This document shows positions 10,697-21,248 of a DNA stretch of 64,000 bases, in pieces. The notes below the pieces were generated by a model. It made no database searches. It saw only the letters and a program-made list of their open reading frames with translations, and was not told the origin of the DNA. The translations under genes were made by a program, and so were the position numbers. The number at the start of each line of letters is the position of its first letter. The stretch's first letter is position 1. This DNA is from Azospirillum thiophilum (GTDB lineage Bacteria > Pseudomonadota > Alphaproteobacteria > Azospirillales > Azospirillaceae), in assembly GCF_001305595.1 (NCBI RefSeq), contig NZ_CP012406.1:124001-188000 (forward strand), given 5' to 3'.

Positions 10697-11971
10697 TCAG
10701 CGGAACAGCAGGCCCGGCAGCCAGAGCGACAGCGCCGGCACGTAGGAGACCAGCAGCAGGATCAGGATGTTGCACAGCAGGAACGGCCAGATCGCCTTGG
10801 TGATGGCACCCAGCGAGATCTTCGCGATGTTGGCGGCGACGAACAGGCAGACGCCGACCGGCGGGGTGGTCAGCCCGATCATCAGGTTCAGCACGGCGAA
10901 GGTGGCGAAATGGATCGGGTCGATGCCGACCTGGACCGCCACCGCCAGCAGCGGCGGGAACAGGATGATCAACGCCGCGATCGTCTCCATGAAGGTGCCG
11001 ACGATCAGCAGCAGGATGTTGATCATCAGGATGATCAGGTACTTGTTCGTCGTCAGCGCCAGCATCGAGGCGGCGATCGCCTGCGGAATCTGCTCGCTGG
11101 TCAGGATCCAGCCGAACACGTTGGCCAGCCCGACCAACAGGATCAGCCCACCCGAGCCGATGGCGCTTTCCAGCAGGATCGCCGGCAGGTCGCGCAGCGT
11201 GAAGCCCTTGTAGACGAACAGGCCGATGACGAAGGCGTAGATCGCCGCCACCACCGACGCCTCGGTCGGGGTGAAATAGCCGCCGACGATGCCGAACAGG
11301 ATGATCGCCGTCATCAGCAGCGCCCAGAAGGCGCCGCGGCTGGCGCGGAGCAGCGCGCCGAAGCCCTGCCAGGGCTCCTTGGGGTAATTGCGCACCCGCG
11401 CCAGGATCCACACCGTCAGCATCATGCCGACGCCGAGCAGCAGGCCCGGAATGGCGCCGGCCATGAACATCTTGCCGACCGACAGGCCGGTCAGGGTGCC
11501 GACGATGATCATCGGCACGCTCGGCGGGATGATCGGCCCGACGGTGGAGGCGGCGGCGGTCACCGCTGCGGCGAAGGGCGCGTCATAGCCCGACTTGCGC
11601 ATCGCCGGGATCATCACCGCGCCGATGGAGGCGGTCTCCGCCACCGCGGTGCCGGAGATGCCGGCGAACACCATCGATCCCGTCACGTTGGCCAGCCCGA
11701 GACCGCCGCGGATATGGCCGACCAGACGGTTGCTGAACTGCACGATCTGGTCGGTGATGCCCCCGCCGTTCATCAGGTTGCCGGCCAGCACGAATCCCGG
11801 AATGCACAGCAGGACGAAGCTGTCCATGCCCGCATACATGAACTGGGGCACCACCGCGAGGTCGATGTCGCTGCCGACCAGATAGACCGCCGAGGCGCCG
11901 CCCAGCGCGATGCCGACCGGCGCACCCAGGATCAGCAGGATGGCGAAGGTGAGGAACAGTGCGGTGACCAT
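10697..11971 (-). CDS. TRAP transporter large membrane subunit (DctM type), sugar acids
   Basis: A 424-residue, multi-spanning DctM protein with IPGFVLAGNLMNGGGITDQI, GSMVFAGISGTAVAETASIG, the IIPPSVPMIIVG loop and a C-terminal LTTPPVGVCLFVAANI. Its ATG shares one base with the stop codon of the small-subunit gene (TGATG). Location between uxuA and dctP indicates import of a hexuronate or aldonate such as glucuronate, mannonate or gulonate; the exact substrate is inferred only from neighbours. Confidence 0.93.
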   Translation of the reverse strand: MVTALFLTFAILLILGAPVGIALGGASAVYLVGSDIDLAVVPQFMYAGMDSFVLLCIPGFVLAGNLMNGGGITDQIVQFSNRLVGHIRGGLGLANVTGSMVFAGISGTAVAETASIGAVMIPAMRKSGYDAPFAAAVTAAASTVGPIIPPSVPMIIVGTLTGLSVGKMFMAGAIPGLLLGVGMMLTVWILARVRNYPKEPWQGFGALLRASRGAFWALLMTAIILFGIVGGYFTPTEASVVAAIYAFVIGLFVYKGFTLRDLPAILLESAIGSGGLILLVGLANVFGWILTSEQIPQAIAASMLALTTNKYLIILMINILLLIVGTFMETIAALIILFPPLLAVAVQVGIDPIHFATFAVLNLMIGLTTPPVGVCLFVAANIAKISLGAITKAIWPFLLCNILILLLVSYVPALSLWLPGLLFR

Positions 11972-12489
11972 CAGACGGTTTCCCCGTGGCTGGGCGACGC
12001 CGTGTCGCGTCCGAACCCGGCAAGGCGGGCGATCGAGAAGAAGGCGAGCGAGACCGGGATGATCAGCGTCACGACATAGACCCAGATCATCGGCACGTCG
12101 ATGGAGCGCGCGCGCTCGCCGACGCTGCCGACCACATAGTCCCAGGCGCCGGGAATGATCGCGACGGCGAAGACCAGGATCGCCACGTCGACCAGCCGGG
12201 CGACCGCCCATTGCAACGGCTTGGGCAGCAGCAGGATGAACATGTCGACATTCACCAGCTCGCCGCGCAGCAGCGCCAGCCCGCAGGAGAAGGCGACCAG
12301 ATGGACCAGCGCGAAGCGGGCCACCTCCTCGGTCCAGGGCGGCGAGGGGAATCCGGGCACGCGGCCCAGCACCTGGATGGTCACGACGACGATCAGGACG
12401 CCGATGGCCGCCAGGGTTCCCCAGCGGCAAAGGGCGGATACGGCCGCCACCGCGGCGGAAAAGGCGTTGCGCATCGGAAAGGCACTCAT
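11971..12489 (-). CDS. TRAP transporter small membrane subunit (DctQ type)
   Basis: The 172-residue protein has four membrane helices, with LGRVPGFPSPPWTEEVARFALVH after the first helix and GELVNVDMFILLLPKP in the loop, as in DctQ. The frame is open further upstream, but the extra residues are the read-through of a hairpin and the end of the dctP region. The start at MSAFPMRNAF was chosen because it lies after the hairpin and just before the first helix. It is translationally coupled to the large subunit. Confidence 0.88.
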   Translation of the reverse strand: MSAFPMRNAFSAAVAAVSALCRWGTLAAIGVLIVVVTIQVLGRVPGFPSPPWTEEVARFALVHLVAFSCGLALLRGELVNVDMFILLLPKPLQWAVARLVDVAILVFAVAIIPGAWDYVVGSVGERARSIDVPMIWVYVVTLIIPVSLAFFSIARLAGFGRDTASPSHGETV

Positions 12490-12505
12490 GCGGTTGGAGG
12501 GCGGA

Positions 12506-12540
12506 AAGGCCCCCTCTCCCGTCGGGGAAGAGGGGGCCTT
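12506..12540 (-). terminator. Intercistronic hairpin between dctP and dctQ
   Basis: A perfect 12-bp stem (AAGGCCCCCTCT with AGAGGGGGCCTT) with an 11-base loop and a short T-run on the minus strand. It follows the dctP stop codon closely. Such an attenuating or RNA-stabilising hairpin would yield more binding protein than permease from one transcript. Confidence 0.75.
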
Positions 12541-12550
12541 CGATCCCCGA

Positions 12551-13576
12551 TCACTTGACCGCGAGGATTTCGTCGTAGATCGGCTTGATCTCCGGCGACA
12601 GGGCGGCGACCACGGCCGGACGGCCCTTCTCGGCGAAGGCGGCCTTGTCAACCGCCACGAACTCCATGCCCTTGGCCTTCAGGTCGGCGGCGAGCTTGGT
12701 CTCGTCCTCGATGAACAGCTTGCGCTCGGCAGCCTGCGCCGCCTTGGCGGCTTCCATGATGGCGGTGCGCTGCTCGGCCGGCAGGCGGCCCAGCCGCTTG
12801 GAGCCGCCGACCAGATAGATCCAGCTGATGACGTGCTCCGTCTGGTTCACGTATTTCTGGACCTCGTAGAAGCTCGCCGACTTGATCAGGGCCAGCGGGT
12901 TCTCCTGCGCCTCGATGGTGTCGTTCTGCAGGCCGGTGAACACTTCGGAGAAGGCCATCGGCGTCGGCTTGGCGCCCAGGCCCTGCCAGAAGGACACGAA
13001 CAGCGGCACGTTGGGCACGCGCATCTTCAGGCCGTTCAGGTCGGCGGGCGACTTGATCGGGCGCTTGCTGGTCAGGTTGCGCGGGCCGCGGGCGAAATAG
13101 GTCAGCGGCAGCAGCTGGGTCTTCTGCTCGATGGATTCGGCGATCTTGCGGCCCGGCTCGCCGGTGACGACCTTGTCGAGATGGTCGAGGTCGCGGATCG
13201 CATAGGGAACCGCCAGCAGGGCCGCGGCCGGCGCCCAGTTCTGCAGCGACTCGCCGGTGATGGTGAAGTCGATGGTGCCGAGCTGGATGCCCTTGATCAG
13301 GTCGGTTTCCTTGCCGAGCTGCTCGTTGGGGAACACCTTGACCTCGACCGCGCCGTTGGTGCGCTTGGCGACTTCCTCGGCGAAGACCTGCGACGCCTTG
13401 TGCCAGACATTGTCCTCGTTGGCGAGGTGGCCGAGCTTCAGCATCGTCTTGCCCTGGGCGCGGACGATGGCCGGCGCGGCGATGCCGCCCAGCAGCGTCG
13501 CACCGGCGGCGAGGCCGGCGCCGAGACCGATGCTCCTGGCCAGCGAGCGGCGCGAAATCGGGGTCTTGCTGTTCAT
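12551..13576 (-). CDS. TRAP solute-binding protein (DctP type), sugar acids
   Basis: The 341-residue protein has a signal peptide with a twin-arginine-like start (SRRSLARSIGLGAGLAAG) ending near AIVRAQG, so Tat export is possible. The mature part shows the DctP fold: LGHLANEDNVWHKA, the substrate-facing arginine region LNGLKMRVPNVPLF, and a long C-terminal helix. It is periplasmic and hands sugar acids to the downstream QM permease. It lies between the catabolic dehydrogenase genes and dctQ, in one orientation. Confidence 0.93.
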   Translation of the reverse strand: MNSKTPISRRSLARSIGLGAGLAAGATLLGGIAAPAIVRAQGKTMLKLGHLANEDNVWHKASQVFAEEVAKRTNGAVEVKVFPNEQLGKETDLIKGIQLGTIDFTITGESLQNWAPAAALLAVPYAIRDLDHLDKVVTGEPGRKIAESIEQKTQLLPLTYFARGPRNLTSKRPIKSPADLNGLKMRVPNVPLFVSFWQGLGAKPTPMAFSEVFTGLQNDTIEAQENPLALIKSASFYEVQKYVNQTEHVISWIYLVGGSKRLGRLPAEQRTAIMEAAKAAQAAERKLFIEDETKLAADLKAKGMEFVAVDKAAFAEKGRPAVVAALSPEIKPIYDEILAVK

Positions 13577-13649
13577 GGTGGGGTTCCTCCGTTGGGGGGC
13601 GGGTCGGATGCCTGCCCTTGTTCGAACACTCGGTGTACCGGCGGTGCGG

Positions 13650-14678
13650 TCAGGACTCGAAGTCGAGCTGGACCTTGATCGTGCTCGACGGGTCGGTCTC
13701 GATCAGGGCGAAGGCGCTCGCCGCGTCGGCGATCGGGAAGACCTGGGTGATCATCGCCGCCGGCTTCAGCCGGCCGCTCTCCAGCCACTCCACCACCTGC
13801 GGCAGCAGCCGGCGGTTCAGGCGGGAGCCGACCAGCGTCAGCTCCTTCTTCACGATCTCCTGCTGGCTGATGTTGCAGGGGCCGGGCGAGAATCCGAGCA
13901 GGCCGATGCGCGCGGCCGGGCTGGCGACACGGCAGGCCTCCTCCAGCAGCGCCGGCACGCCGGCCCCGTCGATCACCACGGTGGGGCCGAGCCCGTCATT
14001 CTCGTCGCGCACGGCGTCGGGCACAGACACCCGCGCGGAATTGAGGATGACGTCGGCACCGAACTCCTTCGCCCGCTCCAGCCGGCTGTCGTCGAGGTCG
14101 GCGACGATGCAGCGGGCGCCGTGCAGCTTGGCGACCTGCACCACAGTCAGCCCGACCGTGCCGGCGCCATAGACCAGCACCGTGTCGTCGGCGCCGATGC
14201 CGGTGCGCGACAGCACGTTGGCGGCGATGGAGAAGGGTTCGGCCAATGCCGCGATGGAGAAGGGCAGGTCGGAGCGCACCTTCACCGCATTGGCCGCCGG
14301 CACCAGGACATGGTTGCGGAAACCGCCGTCGCGGTGGACGCCGAACACCTCCAGGTTGGCGCAGACATTGGTCCGCCCGGCCCGGCAGGCATAGCAGCGG
14401 CCGCAGGACACCACCGGATCGACCACCACATGGTCGCCGGCAGCGACATTGGCCACGCCGTCGCCGACCGCCTCGACCGTGCCGCTGAACTCGTGGCCGA
14501 TCACACGCGGGTAGACCGCGAAGGGGTTGGAGCCGTGGTAGATGTGCAGGTCCGACCCGCAGATGCCGGCACGCTGGACGCGCACCAGCACCTCGCCCGG
14601 CTTCACCGACCCGGCGGCCGGGCCGCTGTCGGGACGCAGGGCCAGCACATGCGGCTTTTCGACGGTCAGGGCAACCAC
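13650..14678 (-). CDS. Zn-dependent MDR dehydrogenase, candidate L-gulonate 5-dehydrogenase
   Basis: A 342-residue medium-chain dehydrogenase. The catalytic zinc site is seen in GICGSDLHIYHG and GHEFSG, the structural zinc site in CGRCYACRAGRTNVC, and the Rossmann motif in VLVYGAGTVGLTVVQVA. It belongs with the sorbitol-dehydrogenase-like RspB/LgoD group. In characterised pathways such enzymes oxidise L-gulonate to D-fructuronate or L-galactonate to D-tagaturonate. With a fructuronate-reductase-like gene upstream and uxuA downstream, L-gulonate is the more attractive guess, but substrate specificity is not readable from the sequence. Confidence 0.85.
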   Translation of the reverse strand: MVALTVEKPHVLALRPDSGPAAGSVKPGEVLVRVQRAGICGSDLHIYHGSNPFAVYPRVIGHEFSGTVEAVGDGVANVAAGDHVVVDPVVSCGRCYACRAGRTNVCANLEVFGVHRDGGFRNHVLVPAANAVKVRSDLPFSIAALAEPFSIAANVLSRTGIGADDTVLVYGAGTVGLTVVQVAKLHGARCIVADLDDSRLERAKEFGADVILNSARVSVPDAVRDENDGLGPTVVIDGAGVPALLEEACRVASPAARIGLLGFSPGPCNISQQEIVKKELTLVGSRLNRRLLPQVVEWLESGRLKPAAMITQVFPIADAASAFALIETDPSSTIKVQLDFES

Positions 14679-14717
14679 GGGGAATACTCCCTTTGCTCGA
14701 AGAAGGTTTGAAACGGG

Positions 14718-16244
14718 TCAGGCGGTGGCGGCAACAACGGCGCGGGCACCCTCGGCGAACAGGCGGTGCAGCGCCGCGACCACCGGGCCGGTGAAGCGCG
14801 GGTCGCGCGGCAGATCCTCGCCGAACACCGCGGTCAGGCCGAACAGCGCCGTTGCCAACCGCTCGGGGTCGCCTGCGGTCCGGCCGGCGATCTCCGCCAG
14901 CCCGGCGGCCAGCGGATCGCGCACGTCGATGGGCTGGCCCTTCTCGTCGGTGCCGGCGACGTAGCGCATCCAGGCGGCGACGGCCAAAGCCAGCCGGTCG
15001 ATGGGCAGACCGGCGGCCAACCGGTCGCGGATCGGGTTCAGCAGCCGCTGCGGCAGCTTCTGCGTGCCGTCCATGGCGATCTGCCAGGTGCGGTGGCGCA
15101 GCGCCGGATTGCGGAAGCGGGTGATCAGCGCGTCCTTGTACTGCTCCAGATCCGCGCCGGGCGGCATGTGCAGGGTCGGCCCTGTCTCCTGGTCCATCAG
15201 GTTGCGGACCAGCGTGGCGAAATCCTGGTCGGCCATGGTGTCCGACACCGTCTCGTAGCCGGCCAGATAGCCCAGATAGGCGATGGTGGAATGGCTGCCG
15301 TTCAGCAGCCGCAGCTTCATCGTCTCGTAGGGATGGACGTCGGCGACCAGTTCCACCCCAACCGTCTCCCAGGCCGGGCGGCCGGCGGGGAAGCGGTCCT
15401 CGACCACCCATTGGGTGAAGGGCTCGGTCACCACCGGCCATGCGTCCCGCCGGCCCAGCGCCGCGGACACACGGGCGCGGTCGGCCTCGGTGGTGGCGGG
15501 GACGATGCGGTCGACCATGCTGTTGGGGCAGGCGACCGCGTCGGCCACCCAGGCGCCGAAGGCCGGGTCGCGCAGCTCGGCGAAGCGGCGCAGGATTCGG
15601 GCGACGGTGTCGCCGTTGCCGGGCAGGTTGTCGCAGCTCAGCACGGTGAAGGGGGCCAGCCCGGCGGCGCGGCGGCGGGCCAGCGCCTCGGCCAGGAAAC
15701 CGATGGCGGTGCGCGGCTTGGCCGGCATGTCCAGGTCGTGGCGGATATCGGGATGGCCCTCGTTGAGCGCGCCGGTCGCCGGGTCGTGGCAATAGCCCTT
15801 CTCGGTCACCGTCAGGGTGACGATGCGGACCGACGGGCGGGTCATCCGCTCCAGCACCGCGTCCGGATCCTCGTGCGCCACCAGCAGCTCCAGCAGGCAG
15901 CCGATCACCCGCAGCCGCTCGCCGCCGGCATCACGCACCGCCATGGTGTAGAGCCCGTCCTGAGGCTCCAGCGCATCGCGGGTGTCAGGGCTGCGCAGGC
16001 TGACCCCGGCAATGCCCCACGGCCCGAACTCCCGCTCCAGCAGGGCGTCGGTGTAGGCCGCCTGGTGGGCGCGCTGGAAAGCGCCGACGCCGAGATGGAC
16101 GATGCCGATCTCCAGGTGGCCGCGGTCATAGGCCGGCTGCGCCACCGCCGCCGGCAGGGCGGCGAGGCTGGAGGCGTTCAGGCGGTCACTCGGGCGCTCG
16201 CCCGGGTTTTCACTCCGGCGTTCGGCGGGTGGTGCGGACGGCAT
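14718..16244 (-). CDS. uxuB: D-mannonate oxidoreductase / fructuronate reductase (mannitol dehydrogenase family)
   Basis: The 508-residue protein has the long-chain polyol dehydrogenase layout. The N-terminal NAD-binding domain includes GIVHLGVGAFQRAHQA, and the C-terminal catalytic domain has the K-x4-N-x2-H motif in MKLRLLNGSHS. UxuB interconverts D-fructuronate and D-mannonate with NADH, feeding UxuA. The start MPSAPPAE at 16244 follows GGGAGG; the frame runs 24 codons further but without a good ribosome site. Mannitol or arabinitol dehydrogenase is the alternative, but the uxuA and GntR neighbours favour fructuronate. An operator-like site lies about 55 bases upstream. Confidence 0.88.
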   Translation of the reverse strand: MPSAPPAERRSENPGERPSDRLNASSLAALPAAVAQPAYDRGHLEIGIVHLGVGAFQRAHQAAYTDALLEREFGPWGIAGVSLRSPDTRDALEPQDGLYTMAVRDAGGERLRVIGCLLELLVAHEDPDAVLERMTRPSVRIVTLTVTEKGYCHDPATGALNEGHPDIRHDLDMPAKPRTAIGFLAEALARRRAAGLAPFTVLSCDNLPGNGDTVARILRRFAELRDPAFGAWVADAVACPNSMVDRIVPATTEADRARVSAALGRRDAWPVVTEPFTQWVVEDRFPAGRPAWETVGVELVADVHPYETMKLRLLNGSHSTIAYLGYLAGYETVSDTMADQDFATLVRNLMDQETGPTLHMPPGADLEQYKDALITRFRNPALRHRTWQIAMDGTQKLPQRLLNPIRDRLAAGLPIDRLALAVAAWMRYVAGTDEKGQPIDVRDPLAAGLAEIAGRTAGDPERLATALFGLTAVFGEDLPRDPRFTGPVVAALHRLFAEGARAVVAATA

Positions 16245-16296
16245 CGACAGTTTTCCTCCCTGGCGAGACCTGGCACACCGGCCATGTGCTCGCATT

Positions 16297-16314
16297 CTTG
16301 TATGGTAGTATGCC
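16297..16314. promoter_or_regulatory. Operator-like site upstream of uxuB (GTATGGTAGTAT)
   Basis: CTTGTATGGTAGTATGCC shares the core GTATGGTAGTAT with a site upstream of the GntR gene. It lies in the presumed uxuB promoter region. This is the pattern expected for the operator of the adjacent FCD-type GntR repressor. Confidence 0.65.
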
Positions 16315-16371
16315 AAGACATGCAGGTGAGGGCAACCCGGATTGTTCCTCCCATGAATTAAATGCGGCCGA

Positions 16372-17130
16372 TCATCGCAGAGCGGCGGCGCGCGCCCGCC
16401 CCCTGGACGACGCCTTGGCAGGAAGCGCCGCGGCGCCGTCCTCCTCGTTGAACAGGTCGGGGAACTTGCCCTCCAGCTCGGGCAGCGAGGTCAGGATCTC
16501 GCGCAGATGCAGGCCCATCGCCGCGTCGGCCTTCACCGGATCGCGGGCGACGATGGCATCCAGCACAGCCTGGTGCTGGGCGATCAGCCGGCGGATCGGC
16601 GTCGCGTAGGGCACGCTGAGATAGCGGACCCGGTCCATCTGCGCCTTCGTCTCCTCGACGATGCGCCAGGCGTAGTCACACTCAGCCCCGATGGCGATGG
16701 TGCGGTGGAACGCCTCGTCCAGTTCCAGGAAGCGGACGGGCACCGGCTCGTCGGCAATGTCCCACTGGGCCTTGATGTTGTCGCGCAACTCGGCGAGGCC
16801 GGCCGGGGTGATGGTCTCGCAGGCCTTGCGCACCACGGCGGTCTCCACCGCCTCGCGGACGAAGCGGGCGTCGAGCACCTGCTTGACCGAGATCTTGACG
16901 ACGAAGGTGCCGCGCTGCGGCCGGATGGTCAGCAGCCCGGCCTCGCTCAGCTTGATGAAGGCCTCGCGCACCGGCTGGCGGCTGACGCCGAGCTGGTCGG
17001 CGATCTCCTGCTCCGACAGGGCCTGACCGGGGCGGAACTGCATCGTCACGATGGCCTGCCGCAGCACCCGGTACACCCGCCGCGCGATCGGCTCGCCGGA
17101 CTCCAGGTCGATCTTGTTCAGCATCGGCAC
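16372..17130 (-). CDS. GntR-family (FadR/FCD) regulator of the sugar-acid cluster
   Basis: The 252-residue protein has an N-terminal winged helix (about 15-80; LSEQEIADQLGVSRQPVREA) and a C-terminal all-helical FCD ligand domain. The usual metal ligands are visible in LDEAFHRTIA, QHQAVLDAI and MGLHLREIL. It stands at the head of the minus-strand cluster, so it is probably the sugar-acid-responsive repressor, comparable to UxuR or LgoR. The same core sequence lies in its own promoter region and before uxuB, which suggests autoregulation. MLNKIDL two codons later is an equally good start. Confidence 0.9.
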   Translation of the reverse strand: MPMLNKIDLESGEPIARRVYRVLRQAIVTMQFRPGQALSEQEIADQLGVSRQPVREAFIKLSEAGLLTIRPQRGTFVVKISVKQVLDARFVREAVETAVVRKACETITPAGLAELRDNIKAQWDIADEPVPVRFLELDEAFHRTIAIGAECDYAWRIVEETKAQMDRVRYLSVPYATPIRRLIAQHQAVLDAIVARDPVKADAAMGLHLREILTSLPELEGKFPDLFNEEDGAAALPAKASSRGRARAAALR

Positions 17131-17189
17131 GTCATGGTTGGTGGGGCCTCGAAGCCTGCCCGAAGGAACGGGGCAGATATATGATCTAT

Positions 17190-17207
17190 CAGGATACTAC
17201 CATACCA
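17190..17207. promoter_or_regulatory. Operator-like site upstream of the GntR gene
   Basis: Read on the minus strand it contains TTGGTATGGTAGTATCC, sharing GTATGGTAGTAT with the site before uxuB. A weak promoter, TTGGTA-17 bases-ATCATA, overlaps it, so binding would repress the GntR gene itself. Confidence 0.6.
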
Positions 17208-17606
17208 AGCGCGCGGCAAGAGTATTTCCCGCATGTCCGGATGGGCATCATGCGCGTCTTGCAGAAAACCTCTGCCGGGGCAAGGGCCGTCTTGCGAAGT
17301 TCCACAGACGACTTGCCGCCGCATGACCGGAGCGAGGGATGGATTTCCTGCGTCCTGTTTGTGATCACCCATGATCTCGCGAATCTTTCCCATATCCGTC
17401 ATTCCCGCGAAAGCCGCGATCCAGCATCACGCCGCAGGGCGCAAGGAAGCCACGCCGTGAAATCCCTTGGTCGATCATTTGGATTTCTCCCGTTTCAGGC
17501 ATTTTTCCAGGTGTGGCCGGCATACTGGAAGAGACCGGCGCACCATGGCCCGGCCGGACTGCGAGCGGGATCGCGTGGTGTGCGGATGGTTCGTGACCCG
17601 TCTGAA

Positions 17607-17655
17607 TGCTAGTATGGTAGCAAAGGCGCAGCAAGCCGAAACTCGTATGGTAGCG
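17607..17655. promoter_or_regulatory. Two more GTATGGTAG sites in the ppc leader
   Basis: TGCTAGTATGGTAGCA at 17607-17622 has perfect 5-bp arms (TGCTA/TAGCA) around the shared core. A second partial copy, CGTATGGTAGCG, follows at about 17645-17656. They match the core of the two sites flanking the GntR cluster but lie about 250-300 bases before ppc. Confidence 0.5.
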
Positions 17656-17907
17656 CCCGGGCATCGTGGCTGCGGGGGGAAGAGGCGCGCCGCTTTATGC
17701 GACGTCGCATTTCTCAGCGCTGCGACTTATGGAAATCATTTCGCACAAGCACACGGACGGTTGAAACTTCGTACGGAATCGGCATGCTGTCCCGGATGGT
17801 CTGACCATTTCGCATGCAGGGGGCTCCCCTGCCGGAATTTTGACCATCACCCGTTCGAGCCGCGCGCCCCCGCATTCCGTCCATCCTCGACCAGGAAACC
17901 GCCGCCC

Positions 17908-20679
<2,772 letters not shown>

Positions 20680-20716
20680 TCCGCATCGCTGACAATCCAG
20701 ATCGCCGGTTTGGAAC

Positions 20717-20749
20717 AAGCCCCTCCTCCCCCGTGGACGAGGGGCTTTT
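20717..20749 (+). terminator. Rho-independent terminator of ppc
   Basis: AAGCCCCTC pairs with GAGGGGCTT across a 13-base loop, followed by a T-run, 38 bases past the ppc stop. Confidence 0.85.
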
Positions 20750-20952
20750 CCATATGCGGGCGACCCGAAATCCGCCCGGGTCAACTATCTTGGCCTGGTC
20801 TTGTGCAATGCCGTTCAAATCTTCGGCGCTGCAATATGCCGCACGCGAATACGAATGGCAGGGCCGCAAAAAGTCATGGGGTCTTTCAAAAATCCGAATT
20901 GAAGGCCGGCGAATATTTTGATAGCTGTCGCGGCCTCACCAGGAGAATTGGT

Positions 20953-21174
20953 ATGACCACTCACTCACAACAGCAGCAGATGGCCCAGCCGGCGGAGCAG
21001 CGCGGGCAGGGATCGGCCGGCATCGCCGGGCACCGGCAAGGGACGTCCGATGCCGCAGGCACCGCCGGGGACGGGCAGGATACCCAGGGTTATTTCGGCG
21101 GGGCCTGCGGCGCCGGTGCCGGCGCTGCGATCCTGTGGCAGCCGATCACCGTGCAGAGGACCGGCCGTCGCTGA
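20953..21174 (+). CDS. 73-residue Gly/Gln-rich peptide, unknown
   Basis: Not recognised. The ATG follows AGGAGA with 7-base spacing, a better ribosome site than most genes here, which supports expression. The first half is rich in Gln, Gly, Ser and Ala (MTTHSQQQQMAQPAEQ...), with no hydrophobic segment. The second half contains GYFGGACGAGAGAAILWQ and a basic end RTGRR; there is a single cysteine. It lies in a less GC-rich stretch and converges with a radical SAM/SPASM gene 74 bases away, with a hairpin between. It could be a small structural or stress peptide, or a substrate of the radical SAM protein; neither is shown. Confidence 0.5.
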   Translation: MTTHSQQQQMAQPAEQRGQGSAGIAGHRQGTSDAAGTAGDGQDTQGYFGGACGAGAGAAILWQPITVQRTGRR

Positions 21175-21206
21175 TGGGTCCGGACAGCCTCAGCCCGGAA
21201 AGACAC

Positions 21207-21235
21207 CTCCGCCGCCCCTGAATGGAGCGGCGGAG
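21207..21235. terminator. Hairpin between convergent genes
   Basis: CTCCGCCGC and GCGGCGGAG form a perfect 9-bp stem with an 11-base loop between the peptide gene and the end of the radical SAM gene. There is no T-run, so termination strength is uncertain. Confidence 0.5.
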
Positions 21236-21248
21236 CGGCTGTGGAAGG

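Larger units (their letters stand above)
17131..17907. other. 777-base intergenic region between GntR and ppc
   Basis: No convincing gene is present. It holds the GntR promoter and operator, two further GTATGGTAG copies near 17613 and 17646, and a fragment near 17399-17425 that resembles the ATTCCCGCGAAAG...GGGATCC class of dispersed intergenic repeats. Base composition is less GC-rich than its surroundings. The ppc promoter should lie in the 3' half. Confidence 0.5.

Noticed and set aside
17365..17664. 99-residue ORF in the GntR-ppc gap
   Set aside because: Its translation contains DRGFRGNDG, typical of a dispersed intergenic repeat read in frame; no ribosome site or homology.
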